Below, in pieces: positions 55,649 to 64,000 of a stretch of 64,000 nucleotides of DNA. A program made the translations under genes and the position numbers. Under the pieces are notes generated by a model. That model worked only from the letters and a program-made list of their open reading frames with translations. It did no database searches and was not told the origin of the DNA. Every line of letters begins with the position of its first letter. The stretch's first letter is position 1. The DNA is from Pseudomonas frederiksbergensis (lineage in GTDB: Bacteria > Pseudomonadota > Gammaproteobacteria > Pseudomonadales > Pseudomonadaceae): contig NZ_CP017886.1 of NCBI RefSeq assembly GCF_001874645.1, forward strand, positions 310,001-374,000, in the 5' to 3' direction.

Positions 55649-56572
55649 TTATCGGATGCCTTGCCCCATCAGCACGCCATTAACCGTTTGTCCGTACAGA
55701 TTGACCCCATCGTTGGCGTGGAACTTCACCCGGGTTTTCTCAATGGAGCCGTCGATCAGCCGCGGATCCTGAGGGCGCTCATGGCTGTTGATGAACGCTG
55801 CAACGTCCCAGGCCTGCTGATCGCTCAAGGTCTGCGCTTTACCCAGCGGCATGTTGTATTTGATGAACGAAGCCGCCGTATTGATCCGATGCATACCGGC
55901 GCCCCAGTTGTAGGAGTCCTTCCCCCACAGCGGCGGCATCACATAGTCCTGGCCGACTTTTTGCCCTTGTCCGGCGTCACCATGGCAAATCGCACATTGC
56001 GTCTTGTAGACCTGCTCGCCTTGAGCAATGTCGTATCCCTTGGCCGGTTTCGCCACCTCAGGGTAACCGCGCCCCGGTAGCTCGACACCAATAGGCGCCT
56101 TGCTTGCCAGCCAATAGGAATACACCGACAAGGCGGTGATCTCCGGGCTGTCCGCCGCTGGCGGCTTGCCGTTCATGCTGTACTGGAAACAACCTTGCAG
56201 GCGCTCGGCAAAGGTATTCACCTTGTCGTTCTTCTTGCGATACGCCGGGTACAGTGGATAAGCCCCCCACAGTGGCGCGGAATTGGCCAAACGCCCTTGA
56301 TCGAGGTGGCAATTGCTGCAATTGAGTCCGTTACCGACAAACTCTGGTGCCTGGCGTTTGGTGTCGACAAACAAGCTGTAGCCTTGCCGGACCAGTTTGC
56401 CAAAAGCGTTATCCGGTAATTCATGCTCGGTCGGTGGTTGGAAATATTGGGCATGACCTGCGGCAGGTGCCGGGGTTTGCAGTTCGGATTGGTCGTCCAT
56501 GACGGTCGATGCGGCATCAACGTGGAGGCTCAACAGCGCAAAAGCCAGTGGCACAACATGACGAGATTTCAT
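55649..56572 (-). CDS. tsdA: Thiosulfate dehydrogenase, diheme cytochrome c (TsdA-type)
   Basis: Periplasmic enzyme joining two thiosulfates to tetrathionate, 307 residues. A signal peptide (1-20) precedes two c-heme motifs: C85-S-N-C88-H89 and C193-A-I-C196-H197. The block LNCSNCHLDQGRLANSAPLW and Cys128 in LQGCFQYSMNG are diagnostic; in studied TsdA enzymes that cysteine is the axial ligand of the catalytic heme. The N-terminal linker is Pro/Ala rich. Its start overlaps the stop of tsdB by four bases (ATGA), so the pair is translationally coupled. Confidence 0.9.
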   Translation of the reverse strand: MKSRHVVPLAFALLSLHVDAASTVMDDQSELQTPAPAAGHAQYFQPPTEHELPDNAFGKLVRQGYSLFVDTKRQAPEFVGNGLNCSNCHLDQGRLANSAPLWGAYPLYPAYRKKNDKVNTFAERLQGCFQYSMNGKPPAADSPEITALSVYSYWLASKAPIGVELPGRGYPEVAKPAKGYDIAQGEQVYKTQCAICHGDAGQGQKVGQDYVMPPLWGKDSYNWGAGMHRINTAASFIKYNMPLGKAQTLSDQQAWDVAAFINSHERPQDPRLIDGSIEKTRVKFHANDGVNLYGQTVNGVLMGQGIR

Positions 56573-57216
56573 GGCTTGACCTCCTGATTGCCCAGTGTCG
56601 AGAAATAGTCGGCCACCGCATTGATTTCATCCGAGGTCAGGGACTTGGCAATGTGTCCCATCAGGTCATTGGGATCGTTGTGGCGGGTTCCGTCACGCCA
56701 AGCGTTTAATTGCGCCACCAGATAACTGGCAGGTTGAGCGACCAAGGGTGGAAACGCGACGCCGACGCCAACACCGCCGGGGCCATGACACATCACGCAC
56801 TCTGGAATCTGACGATCCCAGGCACCACGCAGCGCCAGTTTTTCACCGGGGCTTTTGGGCGATTCATTACGCGTGATGAGTGGCGATTTGGGGGCTGGCA
56901 TGGCCGCCAAGGCGCTGGAAACCGCTTGAATTTCATCTTCGGCCAAGGCTTTCGCCAATGGCTGCATCACCGCGCTGACGCGTGAACCGCTTCTGAAGTC
57001 CTCCAGTTGTTTGCTCAGATACCCCGCAGACAACCCCGCCAGTCGCGGAAAACCGGCTGCCGGCATACCCATGCCGTCGCCACCGTGGCAAGCAAAACAA
57101 GCCGTCGCACCCGGCTGCGCACCGCCCTGAGTAAATATTTTCTGTCCGTCTGCGGCATGGGCGCCGCTTACGGCAATGAGCATCACGCTGCTCAACACAA
57201 TCCGGTTGAAAACCAT
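56569..57216 (-). CDS. tsdB: Diheme cytochrome c4-type electron acceptor (TsdB)
   Basis: Periplasmic electron acceptor, 215 residues, signal peptide ending AHA-ADG. Two c-type domains carry CFACH (about residue 40) and CVMCH (about residue 140). GGDGMGMPAAGFPRLAGLS and GGVGVGVAFPPLVAQPASYL are the paired c4-like segments. In Pseudomonas stutzeri the same order tsdB-tsdA is known, TsdB taking electrons from TsdA. I infer the same role from the coupled order here. Confidence 0.87.
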   Translation of the reverse strand: MVFNRIVLSSVMLIAVSGAHAADGQKIFTQGGAQPGATACFACHGGDGMGMPAAGFPRLAGLSAGYLSKQLEDFRSGSRVSAVMQPLAKALAEDEIQAVSSALAAMPAPKSPLITRNESPKSPGEKLALRGAWDRQIPECVMCHGPGGVGVGVAFPPLVAQPASYLVAQLNAWRDGTRHNDPNDLMGHIAKSLTSDEINAVADYFSTLGNQEVKP

Positions 57217-57381
57217 CTCGAACTCCCTTTTCTAGTTATAGGCTTAGACTTATTCAGCATAAGCATACAAAGAGTAGGTGATTGTTCTGCCCGTCACAAT
57301 GCGGGCGTCAGTACGAGATGGCGAAACCAGAGGGTTGGGAGTTTCACCCCAGGCAATCGAGTGAGTCACTCTGCGGGGACG

Positions 57382-57426
57382 AAAAAGCCCGGCCCCGGAC
57401 CTTGAACAGGTACCGAGCCGGGCTTT
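57382..57426 (-). terminator. Terminator of the 116-residue lipoprotein gene
   Basis: GCAAAGCCCGGC at one side and GCCGGGCTTTTTC at the other (minus strand), with an inner stem around the loop. It lies 33 bp behind the lipoprotein stop at 57460. Confidence 0.8.
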
Positions 57427-57459
57427 GCGTAAATAGTGTCGTGTGCAGGCGAACAGGTC

Positions 57460-57810
57460 TTAACCGGAAATGCACTCATTGGCGGCATTACCGATATCTC
57501 CAGGCCGAAACGGCACATTGGACATGCTCTCGTGAAGCTTGATACTGCTACCGCCAGATCGCTCTTCGATGTCAAATACCGCAGCAGGGCCTGCGGACAA
57601 TTTCCCGGGAACAATCACCCGCACGCCATCCTTATGCGGTTCCATCTGGAGCGCTCCGCGGGTCTTGGCCAACTTGGCGGCCACGCAGTTGGCGTACGCT
57701 TGAGGCTTTTTCCCCGAAATCACATTCATGGTCGGCAGCGTCTGACTAATGTCCGAGACTGTCGCACAACCACTCATCGCCAACACCAGCACTAAAACGC
57801 CCCGTCTCAT
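57460..57810 (-). CDS. Putative lipoprotein of unknown function
   Basis: 116 residues from ATG 57810 with GGAGG 8 nt upstream. Lipobox M-S-G-C (LVLVLAMSGCATVS). The mature part has one pair of cysteines (YANCVAAK and NECISG) and the segments VIVPGKLSAGPAAVFDIEE and GGSSIKLHESM, which suggest a compact beta-rich domain. Not recognised. Single gene with its own terminator. Confidence 0.78.
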   Translation of the reverse strand: MRRGVLVLVLAMSGCATVSDISQTLPTMNVISGKKPQAYANCVAAKLAKTRGALQMEPHKDGVRVIVPGKLSAGPAAVFDIEERSGGSSIKLHESMSNVPFRPGDIGNAANECISG

Positions 57811-58020
57811 ACAAAACCTCCGATAAAGACCCTCCGACAGCACAAATACTGTTTTTCTCCGGAGACCGCTGCTTTATCACCCATAAAAACCCGAATAGCT
57901 GTTTTTATTGTCAAAGCGCCCAGCGGTAGCCCAATAATAAACCGTTCGGGCTGATAAACTGCGCCATCGCCCATGCTATCGTTTTGATTTTGTAGAAAAA
58001 GCCCTTCTGGAGGCGCCACC

Positions 58021-58323
58021 ATGAAATTTATCCACCAGCGCGAGCACCTCAACGAAGATGACATCGTCGTCATTCAATGCTCCCAAATGTGCAACATCCG
58101 CTTGATGAACGACGCCAATTTTCGCAGCTTCAAGAATGGCGGCCGCCACACCTACCACGGCGGCGCATTCGACACCTTCCCGGCGAAAATCACCGCGCCA
58201 AGCACCGGTTTCTGGAACATTACTATCGACACGGTCAACCGTCGGCCGATCAGCGTGACCCGCAAACCGACGCTGACTCACTCGATCAAAATCATCCGCC
58301 GGTCCAGTTCGAAACTCAGCTGA
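58021..58323 (+). CDS. DUF1883 domain protein
   Basis: 100-residue protein with the pattern HLNEDDIVVIQCSQMCNIRLM, GGAFDTFPAKI and FWNITIDTV that I recognise as DUF1883. Predicted mainly beta. It has no signal peptide. Members occur alone or fused to TIR-like domains; function unresolved. Strong GGAGG ribosome site about 9 nt upstream. The next small gene follows after 35 bp and may be co-transcribed. Confidence 0.82.
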   Translation: MKFIHQREHLNEDDIVVIQCSQMCNIRLMNDANFRSFKNGGRHTYHGGAFDTFPAKITAPSTGFWNITIDTVNRRPISVTRKPTLTHSIKIIRRSSSKLS

Positions 58324-58358
58324 GACCTCGGCCCGCACAGCGACAAACAGGTACGACC

Positions 58359-58529
58359 GTGGCCCAAACGACTAAATACGTCATCAAGTACAAATTCAAC
58401 GGCGAGCGCCGCTTCGAGTTCGCCCAGCTTGAAAATGGCACTGAAGCAGAGGCCAAGGCCGCGCTCACCGCCATTCATGGTGAAACGTCAGACATCATCA
58501 GCGATATCAGCGTCAGCAAAGCGCTGTAA
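58359..58529 (+). CDS. Small protein of unknown function (GTG start)
   Basis: 56 residues from GTG 58359 with AGGT upstream: TTKYVIKYKFNGERRFEFAQ followed by a helical EAEAKAALTAIH and SDIISDISVSKAL. A two- or three-strand sheet plus helix is likely. I take it as real because of the ribosome site, even codon use and its place behind the DUF1883 gene. The frame is open further upstream but overlaps that gene. Confidence 0.65.
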   Translation: MAQTTKYVIKYKFNGERRFEFAQLENGTEAEAKAALTAIHGETSDIISDISVSKAL

Positions 58530-58556
58530 CGCCGATACGCTCGGCAGCCACTCCGG

Positions 58557-58569
58557 AGTTCGACCGCAA
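58557..58569 (+). promoter_or_regulatory. Ada-box-like operator upstream of the 2OG oxygenase gene
   Basis: AGT-N6-GCAA, one base from the Escherichia coli Ada site AAT-N6-GCAA. It sits in an 18-bp block CGACCGCAAGCACCGGAG (followed by TGTC) nearly identical to one upstream of ada. A -10-like TAGACT follows at 58601. Confidence 0.6.
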
Positions 58570-58640
58570 GCACCGGAGTGTCGCCCCCCCTTGAGCTCCC
58601 TAGACTGGCACTCCTCAACCTTGAGTTCAGGAGCCGGAAC

Positions 58641-59417
58641 ATGTCCATTTCTTCGCCGCACCACACCTCGATAGCGCGTCATATCGACGGTGTCTGTGCA
58701 ATGGGCGAACAGCCTCTGACCTCGCGCATCAACGCACTGGACTGGCTCACCCTGGAGCAAGACCTCGACCGGGACGGCTGCGCGACAATCAAAGGACTGC
58801 TGAGCCCTGAACACTGTGAAGACCTCAGCGCACTCTACGCTCAGCCCACGCTTTTTCGCTCGCAAGTGATAATGGCGCGGCATGGTTTCGGGCGCGGCGA
58901 GTACCAGTATTTCAGATACCCGCTGCCAGATATCATTGCTCGCCTGCGCAGCACGCTGTACCCAAGGCTTGTGCCGCGGGCCAATCGCTGGAATGAACGG
59001 ATGGACTTGCCCACCCGCTTTCCCATGGAGCACGCGGCGTTTCTGCAACGCTGTCATGACGCAGGACAAGAGCGCCCTACGCCGCTGTTGCTGCAATATG
59101 GTCCGCAGGACTACAACTGCTTGCATCAGGATCTGTATGGCGAGCATGTGTTCCCGCTGCAAGTGGCGATTTTGCTGTCCGCACCCGGTGAAGACTTTAC
59201 CGGCGGCGAATTCGTGCTCACCGAGCAGCGCCCACGGGTGCAATCACGGCCCATGGTGATGAGCCTCGAAAAAGGCGATGCGCTGATCTTTGCCGTGCAT
59301 CAGCGCCCGGTCAAAGGTGTTCGCGGCGATTACCGGGTGAACGTGCGTCACGGTGTCAGTCGCCTGCACAGCGGCAAACGGCATACCCTTGGAGTGATCT
59401 TTCACGATGCGCAGTAA
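58641..59417 (+). CDS. 2-oxoglutarate/Fe(II) oxygenase linked to alkylation repair
   Basis: 258 residues. The double-stranded beta-helix core has H162-x-D164 in CLHQDLYGEH, the distal His237 in VNVRHGVSR and Arg247 in SGKRHTLGVIF, the usual iron and 2OG ligands. It resembles uncharacterised prolyl-4-hydroxylase-like proteins (COG3826 type), not AlkB itself. ATG 58641 follows AGGAG. It is first in a cluster with alkB (next, essentially no gap) and ada, and has its own Ada-box-like site. A role in removing alkyl damage or in modifying a protein during the adaptive response is inferred from position only. Confidence 0.83.
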   Translation: MSISSPHHTSIARHIDGVCAMGEQPLTSRINALDWLTLEQDLDRDGCATIKGLLSPEHCEDLSALYAQPTLFRSQVIMARHGFGRGEYQYFRYPLPDIIARLRSTLYPRLVPRANRWNERMDLPTRFPMEHAAFLQRCHDAGQERPTPLLLQYGPQDYNCLHQDLYGEHVFPLQVAILLSAPGEDFTGGEFVLTEQRPRVQSRPMVMSLEKGDALIFAVHQRPVKGVRGDYRVNVRHGVSRLHSGKRHTLGVIFHDAQ

Positions 59418-59421
59418 AGCG

Positions 59422-60084
59422 ATGCCGCCAACGACCTTCGACCTGTTAGCCGATGACGATCAACAACCGGCCAGAACCGAGCAAATCGGCGAACAGTCTT
59501 TCGTTCTCCGAGGTTTCGCCCTGCCCTGGGTGGAGCAATTGCTACCGGTGCTGGAGAAGATTTTATTGGCCGCACCGTTTCGGCAGATGGTGACCCCCGG
59601 CGGTTTCACCCTGTCTGTCGGCTTGAGCAGTTGTGGCACGCTGGGCTGGACCACCGATCGCAGCGGCTATCGCTACACTCGCATTGATCCCGTCAGCGGC
59701 CAACCTTGGCCGGCGATGCCCGAGGTCTTTAGTGAATTGGCACAGGCGGCAGCACGAGAAGCCGGTTTCCATCACTTTGAGCCCGATGCCTGCCTGATCA
59801 ACCGTTATCTGCCGGGCGCCAGGATGTCGTTGCATCAGGACAAGGATGAACGCTCCTACGATCCACCCATTGTTTCGGTATCCCTCGGCCTGCCGGCGAT
59901 GTTTCTGTTCGGTGGCTTTGAGCGTAATGACAAGAGTCAGCGAGTGCCGCTGTTTCACGGAGACATCGTGGTGTGGGGCGGCGTGGATCGCTTGCGTTAC
60001 CACGGCGTGTTGCCGCTCAAGGATGGCTATCACCCACAACTGGGCGGACAGCGGATCAACTTCACGTTCCGCACCGCGGGATGA
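59422..60084 (+). CDS. alkB: Alkylated-DNA repair dioxygenase AlkB
   Basis: Oxidative demethylase for 1-methyladenine and 3-methylcytosine in DNA and RNA, 220 residues. The signature set is H138-x-D140 in MSLHQDKDE, H194 in RLRYHGV, and R211/R217 in RINFTFR. The substrate-contacting segments TLGWTTDRSGYRY and NRYLPGARM are present. ATG 59422 is used; ATG 59407 overlaps the upstream gene by 11 bp and is an alternative. No ribosome site is obvious, so translation is probably coupled to the upstream oxygenase. Confidence 0.94.
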   Translation: MPPTTFDLLADDDQQPARTEQIGEQSFVLRGFALPWVEQLLPVLEKILLAAPFRQMVTPGGFTLSVGLSSCGTLGWTTDRSGYRYTRIDPVSGQPWPAMPEVFSELAQAAAREAGFHHFEPDACLINRYLPGARMSLHQDKDERSYDPPIVSVSLGLPAMFLFGGFERNDKSQRVPLFHGDIVVWGGVDRLRYHGVLPLKDGYHPQLGGQRINFTFRTAG

Positions 60085-60091
60085 AACCCGG

Positions 60092-60104
60092 AATTTGACC
60101 GCAA
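60092..60104 (+). promoter_or_regulatory. Ada box upstream of ada
   Basis: AAT-N6-GCAA, an exact match to the E. coli Ada-binding consensus, 87 bp upstream of the ada start. The same GACCGCAAGCACCGGAG block precedes the 2OG oxygenase gene. A -10-like TAGGCT lies at 60158. It overlaps the end of the alkB region by only 8 bp, so ada has its own promoter. Confidence 0.7.
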
Positions 60105-60190
60105 GCACCGGAGTGTCTTCACCGCCCACACTCGCCAGGCAGTTTTCGTACAGAGCCTAGGCTGAACTGAAACTTTTACGGGTAATGCCC

Positions 60191-61252
60191 ATGACCACTG
60201 CCAAACACACCACTGAGCAAGATCCCCGTTGGTCCGCCGTGCTGGCTCGCGACTCGCGTGCTGACGGTCAGTTTGTCTACGCGGTGAAAACCACCGGAAT
60301 CTACTGCCGCCCCAGCAGCCTGGCACGGCTGCCGAAACCGGAAAACGTCGAGTTTTTCGACACTGAGGAACAGGCTCAGGCTGCCGGTTATCGCCCGAGC
60401 AAACGCGCAGCAACGGACCAGACCCATCTCGCCGCACAACACGCCACACTGGTCGCCGCAGCCTGTCGGCAGATCGAGTCCGCCGAGACGGTGCCCAGCT
60501 TGAACGCGCTGGCAGAGACCGCACGAATGAGTGCCTTCCACTTTCACCGGGTGTTCAAGGCAGTCACCGGCCTGACGCCCAAGGGCTACGCCACCGCACA
60601 GCGCTCACGCAGGGTTCGTGAACGCCTGGAAGTCGCCAGCTCGGTGACCGACGCGCTGTATGACGCAGGCTTCAATTCCAACAGCCGTTTCTACGAGTCC
60701 GCTGACCATCTGCTTGGCATGAAGCCCAGCGACTACCGCGCCGCGGGCCAAAACACCGATATCCGCTTTGCCGTCGGCCAATGTTCGCTGGGGGCGATTC
60801 TGGTGGCACAAAGTCAACGCGGGGTGTGCGCGATCCTTTTGGGGGATGATCCCCACGCACTGGTCTGCGACCTGCAAGACCGGTTCCGCCAAGCCAACCT
60901 GATTGGCGCTGACCATGAGTTCGAGCAGTTGATTGCCAAGGTGGTGGGTTTCATCGAAGCCCCAGCGCTTGGCCTGGACCTGCCGCTGGATGTGCGCGGC
61001 ACGGCGTTTCAGGAGCGGGTGTGGATGGCGCTGCGAGATATTCCGGCGGGCAGCACCGCCAGCTACGCCGACATTGCCCAGCGCATCGGCGCGCCAAAAG
61101 CGTTCCGTGCCGTGGCCCAGGCCTGCGGTGCCAACAGCCTCGCGGTGGCTATTCCCTGCCATCGGGTGGTGCGCAGTGACGGCGGTCTCTCGGGCTATCG
61201 CTGGGGCGTGGAGCGCAAGCGTCAACTGCTTGCGCGTGAAACCCAGCCTTAG
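60191..61252 (+). CDS. ada: Ada-type regulator/O6-methylguanine-DNA methyltransferase with degenerate zinc sensor
   Basis: 353 residues, full Ada architecture: N-terminal methyl-phosphotriester domain (about 10-78), AraC-type HTH (about 85-185), and O6-methylguanine methyltransferase (about 190-350) with C323 in AVAIPCHRVVR. The N-terminal domain keeps Cys39 (GIYCRPS, the methyl acceptor, C38 in E. coli), but the other three zinc ligands are Ser43, Ser70 and Ala73 (CRPSS, then YRPSKRAAT). Zinc-dependent phosphotriester sensing as in E. coli is therefore doubtful. ATG 60191 has GGG 8 nt upstream; ATG 60185 is also possible. It converges with the gene at 61249, overlapping by four bases. Confidence 0.93.
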   Translation: MTTAKHTTEQDPRWSAVLARDSRADGQFVYAVKTTGIYCRPSSLARLPKPENVEFFDTEEQAQAAGYRPSKRAATDQTHLAAQHATLVAAACRQIESAETVPSLNALAETARMSAFHFHRVFKAVTGLTPKGYATAQRSRRVRERLEVASSVTDALYDAGFNSNSRFYESADHLLGMKPSDYRAAGQNTDIRFAVGQCSLGAILVAQSQRGVCAILLGDDPHALVCDLQDRFRQANLIGADHEFEQLIAKVVGFIEAPALGLDLPLDVRGTAFQERVWMALRDIPAGSTASYADIAQRIGAPKAFRAVAQACGANSLAVAIPCHRVVRSDGGLSGYRWGVERKRQLLARETQP

Positions 61253-61707
61253 AAAATGCCGATGTGTACTGCCACTGACTCAGGGCCGGTATAGGCCTCG
61301 AAGTCGGTGGCAAATCGGCGTTTGACCTGCGGATTGGCCTCAAAATACGCCCAGACTCTGCCCCACGCCTCGATGACACCGCCCGGCATCGCCCCCTTCG
61401 CCTCGAAAACCAGGTACTGGCCGCCCTGTACCTCAATGGTTTCATAACCGGGGGCGGCTTCACTGACCGCCACCCCGGCCATCACATCGAAAGCCCCGGA
61501 GGCATCGGACTCATAGCTGGAGTACACCCCGTAAGCCGGTGAATCCGGTTTTTTATTGGCAATTTTGTCAAACAGCCCATCGACAAAAAATCGCTGCCAC
61601 ATCGGACCGATTCTGGCGGTAGTTGCCTGCTGTTCAGCGCTGTTGAGCGTACGTACACGCAGTCCCGACACGCGGAATGGCGAAATCTCAAGTTGCTTAA
61701 AATCCAT
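61249..61707 (-). CDS. GyrI-like effector-binding domain protein
   Basis: 152 residues forming one GyrI-like / AraC-effector-binding domain: SPFRVSGLRVRT at the start, then FDVMAGVAVSE, GYETIEVQGGQYLVFEAKG and VWAYFEANPQV. No DNA-binding part is attached. Stand-alone relatives bind small cationic or aromatic compounds or act as gyrase/antitoxin-like proteins. GGAGG lies 10 nt upstream of ATG 61707. Its 3' end overlaps ada by 4 bp in convergent orientation. Confidence 0.83.
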   Translation of the reverse strand: MDFKQLEISPFRVSGLRVRTLNSAEQQATTARIGPMWQRFFVDGLFDKIANKKPDSPAYGVYSSYESDASGAFDVMAGVAVSEAAPGYETIEVQGGQYLVFEAKGAMPGGVIEAWGRVWAYFEANPQVKRRFATDFEAYTGPESVAVHIGIF

Positions 61708-61959
61708 GGAACAACGCCTCCGTCGTTAACGATTCACATCCACCACAAGCGGCCACAATGCCTTGGCCCGGGTGCTGGCACAAGCGTTGTGCCAGGGTGT
61801 GGCTACCGACCGAGTCAATCACCGCACAAAAAAGCCACAAGCAATGTCACAACCGAAGGCTACGCTTTGTTGCACTCGGCATCTGCGCCTAAAGGCCACT
61901 GGTCTTGTGACGCTGACGCCTGCTACAAAACCGACTCTTGTCATGAGGAGAGCATCCCG

Positions 61960-63024
61960 ATGAACCCGTGGCCTGACACGCGCATTCTTGATCTGCTCGG
62001 CATCGAATTACCGATCATCCAGGCGCCCATGGCCGGAGCCACCGGATCGGCCATGGTCATTGCGGCCAGCAATGCCGGTGCCCTGGGTTCAATGCCCGCC
62101 GCCATGCTGAGCATCGAACAGTTGCGCGCCGAGTTGAACGTCATCCGCCAACACAGCCAGCACCCGTTCAATGTGAACTTCTTCTGCCATCAACCACCGA
62201 TGGCCGACGAGCAACGCGCCCGGCAATGGAAAAATCTGCTGGAACCGTATTACCGCGAATTGGGCGCTGACTTCGACGCACCGACCCCGGTTTCCAATCG
62301 TGCGCCGTTCGATGCCGCCGCCTGCGCGGTGGTCGAAGAGTTCTGCCCGGAAGTGGTGAGTTTTCACTTCGGCCTACCGGAAAAATCCCTGCTCGATCGG
62401 GTCAAAGCCACAGGCGCGAAAGTCCTGTCTTCGGCGACCACCGTCGATGAGGCGATCTGGCTGGAACAGCATGGCTGCGACGCGATTATCGCCATGGGTT
62501 ACGAGGCCGGAGGCCATCGCGGAATGTTTCTCAGCAACGACCTGAGCAGTCAGGTCGGCACCTTTGCGCTGGTGCCGCAAATGGTCGATGCCGTGAGCGT
62601 ACCGGTGATCGCCGCTGGCGGGATTGGCGATGCGCGCGGGATTGTCGCCGCCTTCGCCTTGGGCGCCTCGGCAGTGCTGCTGGGCACCGCCTACTTGTTT
62701 ACTCCAGAGGCCAAGGTCAGTGCCTCCCATCACCGGGCACTGCGCAGCGCCAAGGAAAGCGAGACAGCGCTGACCAACATCTTCACCGGGCGTCCGGCAC
62801 GGGGAATTCTCAATCGGGTCATGCGTGAACTCGGCCCGATCAGCCCCGCTGCCCCAGCCTTCCCGATGGCCGGCGGCGCGCTGATGCCGCTGCGCGCCAA
62901 GGGTGAAGCGGATTTCAGCAACCTCTGGGCCGGGCAAGCGCTGCGACTTGGGATTGAATTACCGACCGCAGAATTGACCCGCCGCCTGGCCGACGAGGCG
63001 CTGGCCTTGATGTCCCGCCGCTAA
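61960..63024 (+). CDS. Nitronate monooxygenase family flavoprotein
   Basis: FMN-dependent TIM-barrel enzyme, 354 residues. It starts DLLGIELPIIQAPMAGATGSAM and has NVNFFCHQPP, the segment AMGYEAGGHRGMF with the conserved His, VIAAGGIGDARGIVAAFALG and the phosphate loop ASAVLLGTAYLFTPEA. These fit nitronate monooxygenases, which oxidise alkyl nitronates such as propionate-3-nitronate. Enoyl-ACP reductase II (FabK) is a relative but lacks this N-terminus. GAGGAG lies 10 nt upstream of ATG 61960; longer in-frame starts are unlikely. Confidence 0.9.
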   Translation: MNPWPDTRILDLLGIELPIIQAPMAGATGSAMVIAASNAGALGSMPAAMLSIEQLRAELNVIRQHSQHPFNVNFFCHQPPMADEQRARQWKNLLEPYYRELGADFDAPTPVSNRAPFDAAACAVVEEFCPEVVSFHFGLPEKSLLDRVKATGAKVLSSATTVDEAIWLEQHGCDAIIAMGYEAGGHRGMFLSNDLSSQVGTFALVPQMVDAVSVPVIAAGGIGDARGIVAAFALGASAVLLGTAYLFTPEAKVSASHHRALRSAKESETALTNIFTGRPARGILNRVMRELGPISPAAPAFPMAGGALMPLRAKGEADFSNLWAGQALRLGIELPTAELTRRLADEALALMSRR

Positions 63025-63089
63025 ATACCGTTCGATTGATCGTTACCACGCTCTGCGTCTGATCAAACAGCGCCCTGCTGGCGCGGCTT

Positions 63090-63109
63090 AAAAATTGTAT
63101 ACAATTTTT
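63090..63109. promoter_or_regulatory. Perfect palindrome AAAATTGTATACAATTTT upstream of modA
   Basis: A 20-bp perfect palindrome (18 bp shown plus one A/T pair) centred on TTGTATACAA, a shape used by many GntR-family (FCD-type) regulators. It lies 39 bp upstream of the ModE box and 66 bp behind the preceding stop. The regulator is unknown. Confidence 0.6.
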
Positions 63110-63128
63110 GCGCGAAAACAGCCTGTGA

Positions 63129-64000
<872 letters not shown>

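Noticed and set aside
61693..61959. N-terminal extension of the nitronate monooxygenase gene
   Set aside because: The added 89 residues are not family-like, and a GAGGAG ribosome site marks ATG 61960 as the start.

Overview
The window reads as chromosomal DNA of a fluorescent pseudomonad (Pseudomonas fluorescens group). The evidence is GC-rich coding sequence, eight paired REP palindromes built on GTAGGAGCTGCCGCAGGC followed by GCGATCTTTT, an MvaT/MvaU-type nucleoid protein, and Pseudomonas-typical families (DUF6124, DUF4946, a CSS-motif EAL protein, a TsdBA cytochrome pair). Taxonomy is inferred from gene content only. I saw no rRNA, tRNA, CRISPR array or prophage.

Region 1 (1-9.1 kb) carries two OmpR-type two-component systems facing each other, the second RstA/RstB-like, then a two-gene RND efflux system without its own outer-membrane channel. 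Region 2 (9.1-33.5 kb) is the accessory part. It holds a DUF1345 membrane protein, a seven-module fibronectin III protein without a signal peptide, an aminotransferase, two LuxR-type regulators, two N-terminally truncated RHS genes placed back to back (one with a collagen-like Gly-X-Y run), a chaperone-usher fimbrial cluster with terminator-like hairpins inside it, and a pertactin-like autotransporter flanked by two paralogous Ig-like proteins that also lack signal peptides.

Region 3 (33.4-45.4 kb) is metabolic and sensory: a DUF6124 protein, a chemoreceptor, a glycerate kinase / CdaR-type regulator / MFS transporter group that looks like a sugar-acid or glycerate module, an aldo/keto reductase, a RarD-like permease, hpd, the 3' remnant of an EamA transporter gene, and a c-di-GMP phosphodiesterase. 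Region 4 (45.5-54.5 kb) holds an MvaU-like protein, a DUF4946 protein, gloA, ahpF and ahpC separated by a 198-bp imperfect palindrome, gor, and galU with a group II intron sitting directly behind the galU terminator.

Region 5 (54.7-64 kb) has small conserved proteins and lipoproteins, the tsdB-tsdA thiosulfate dehydrogenase pair, and an alkylation-repair cluster (2OG-Fe(II) oxygenase, alkB, ada). Both the oxygenase and ada are preceded by an Ada-box-like site, yet this Ada has lost three of the four zinc ligands of its N-terminal sensor. The window closes with a GyrI-like protein, a nitronate-monooxygenase-family enzyme, and the start of modA behind a near-ideal ModE operator.

The least ordinary items are the inverted RHS tails with the collagen-like segment, the degenerate Ada sensor with conserved Ada boxes, the long palindrome inside ahpC-ahpF, and the cluster of large repeat-fold proteins without export signals.
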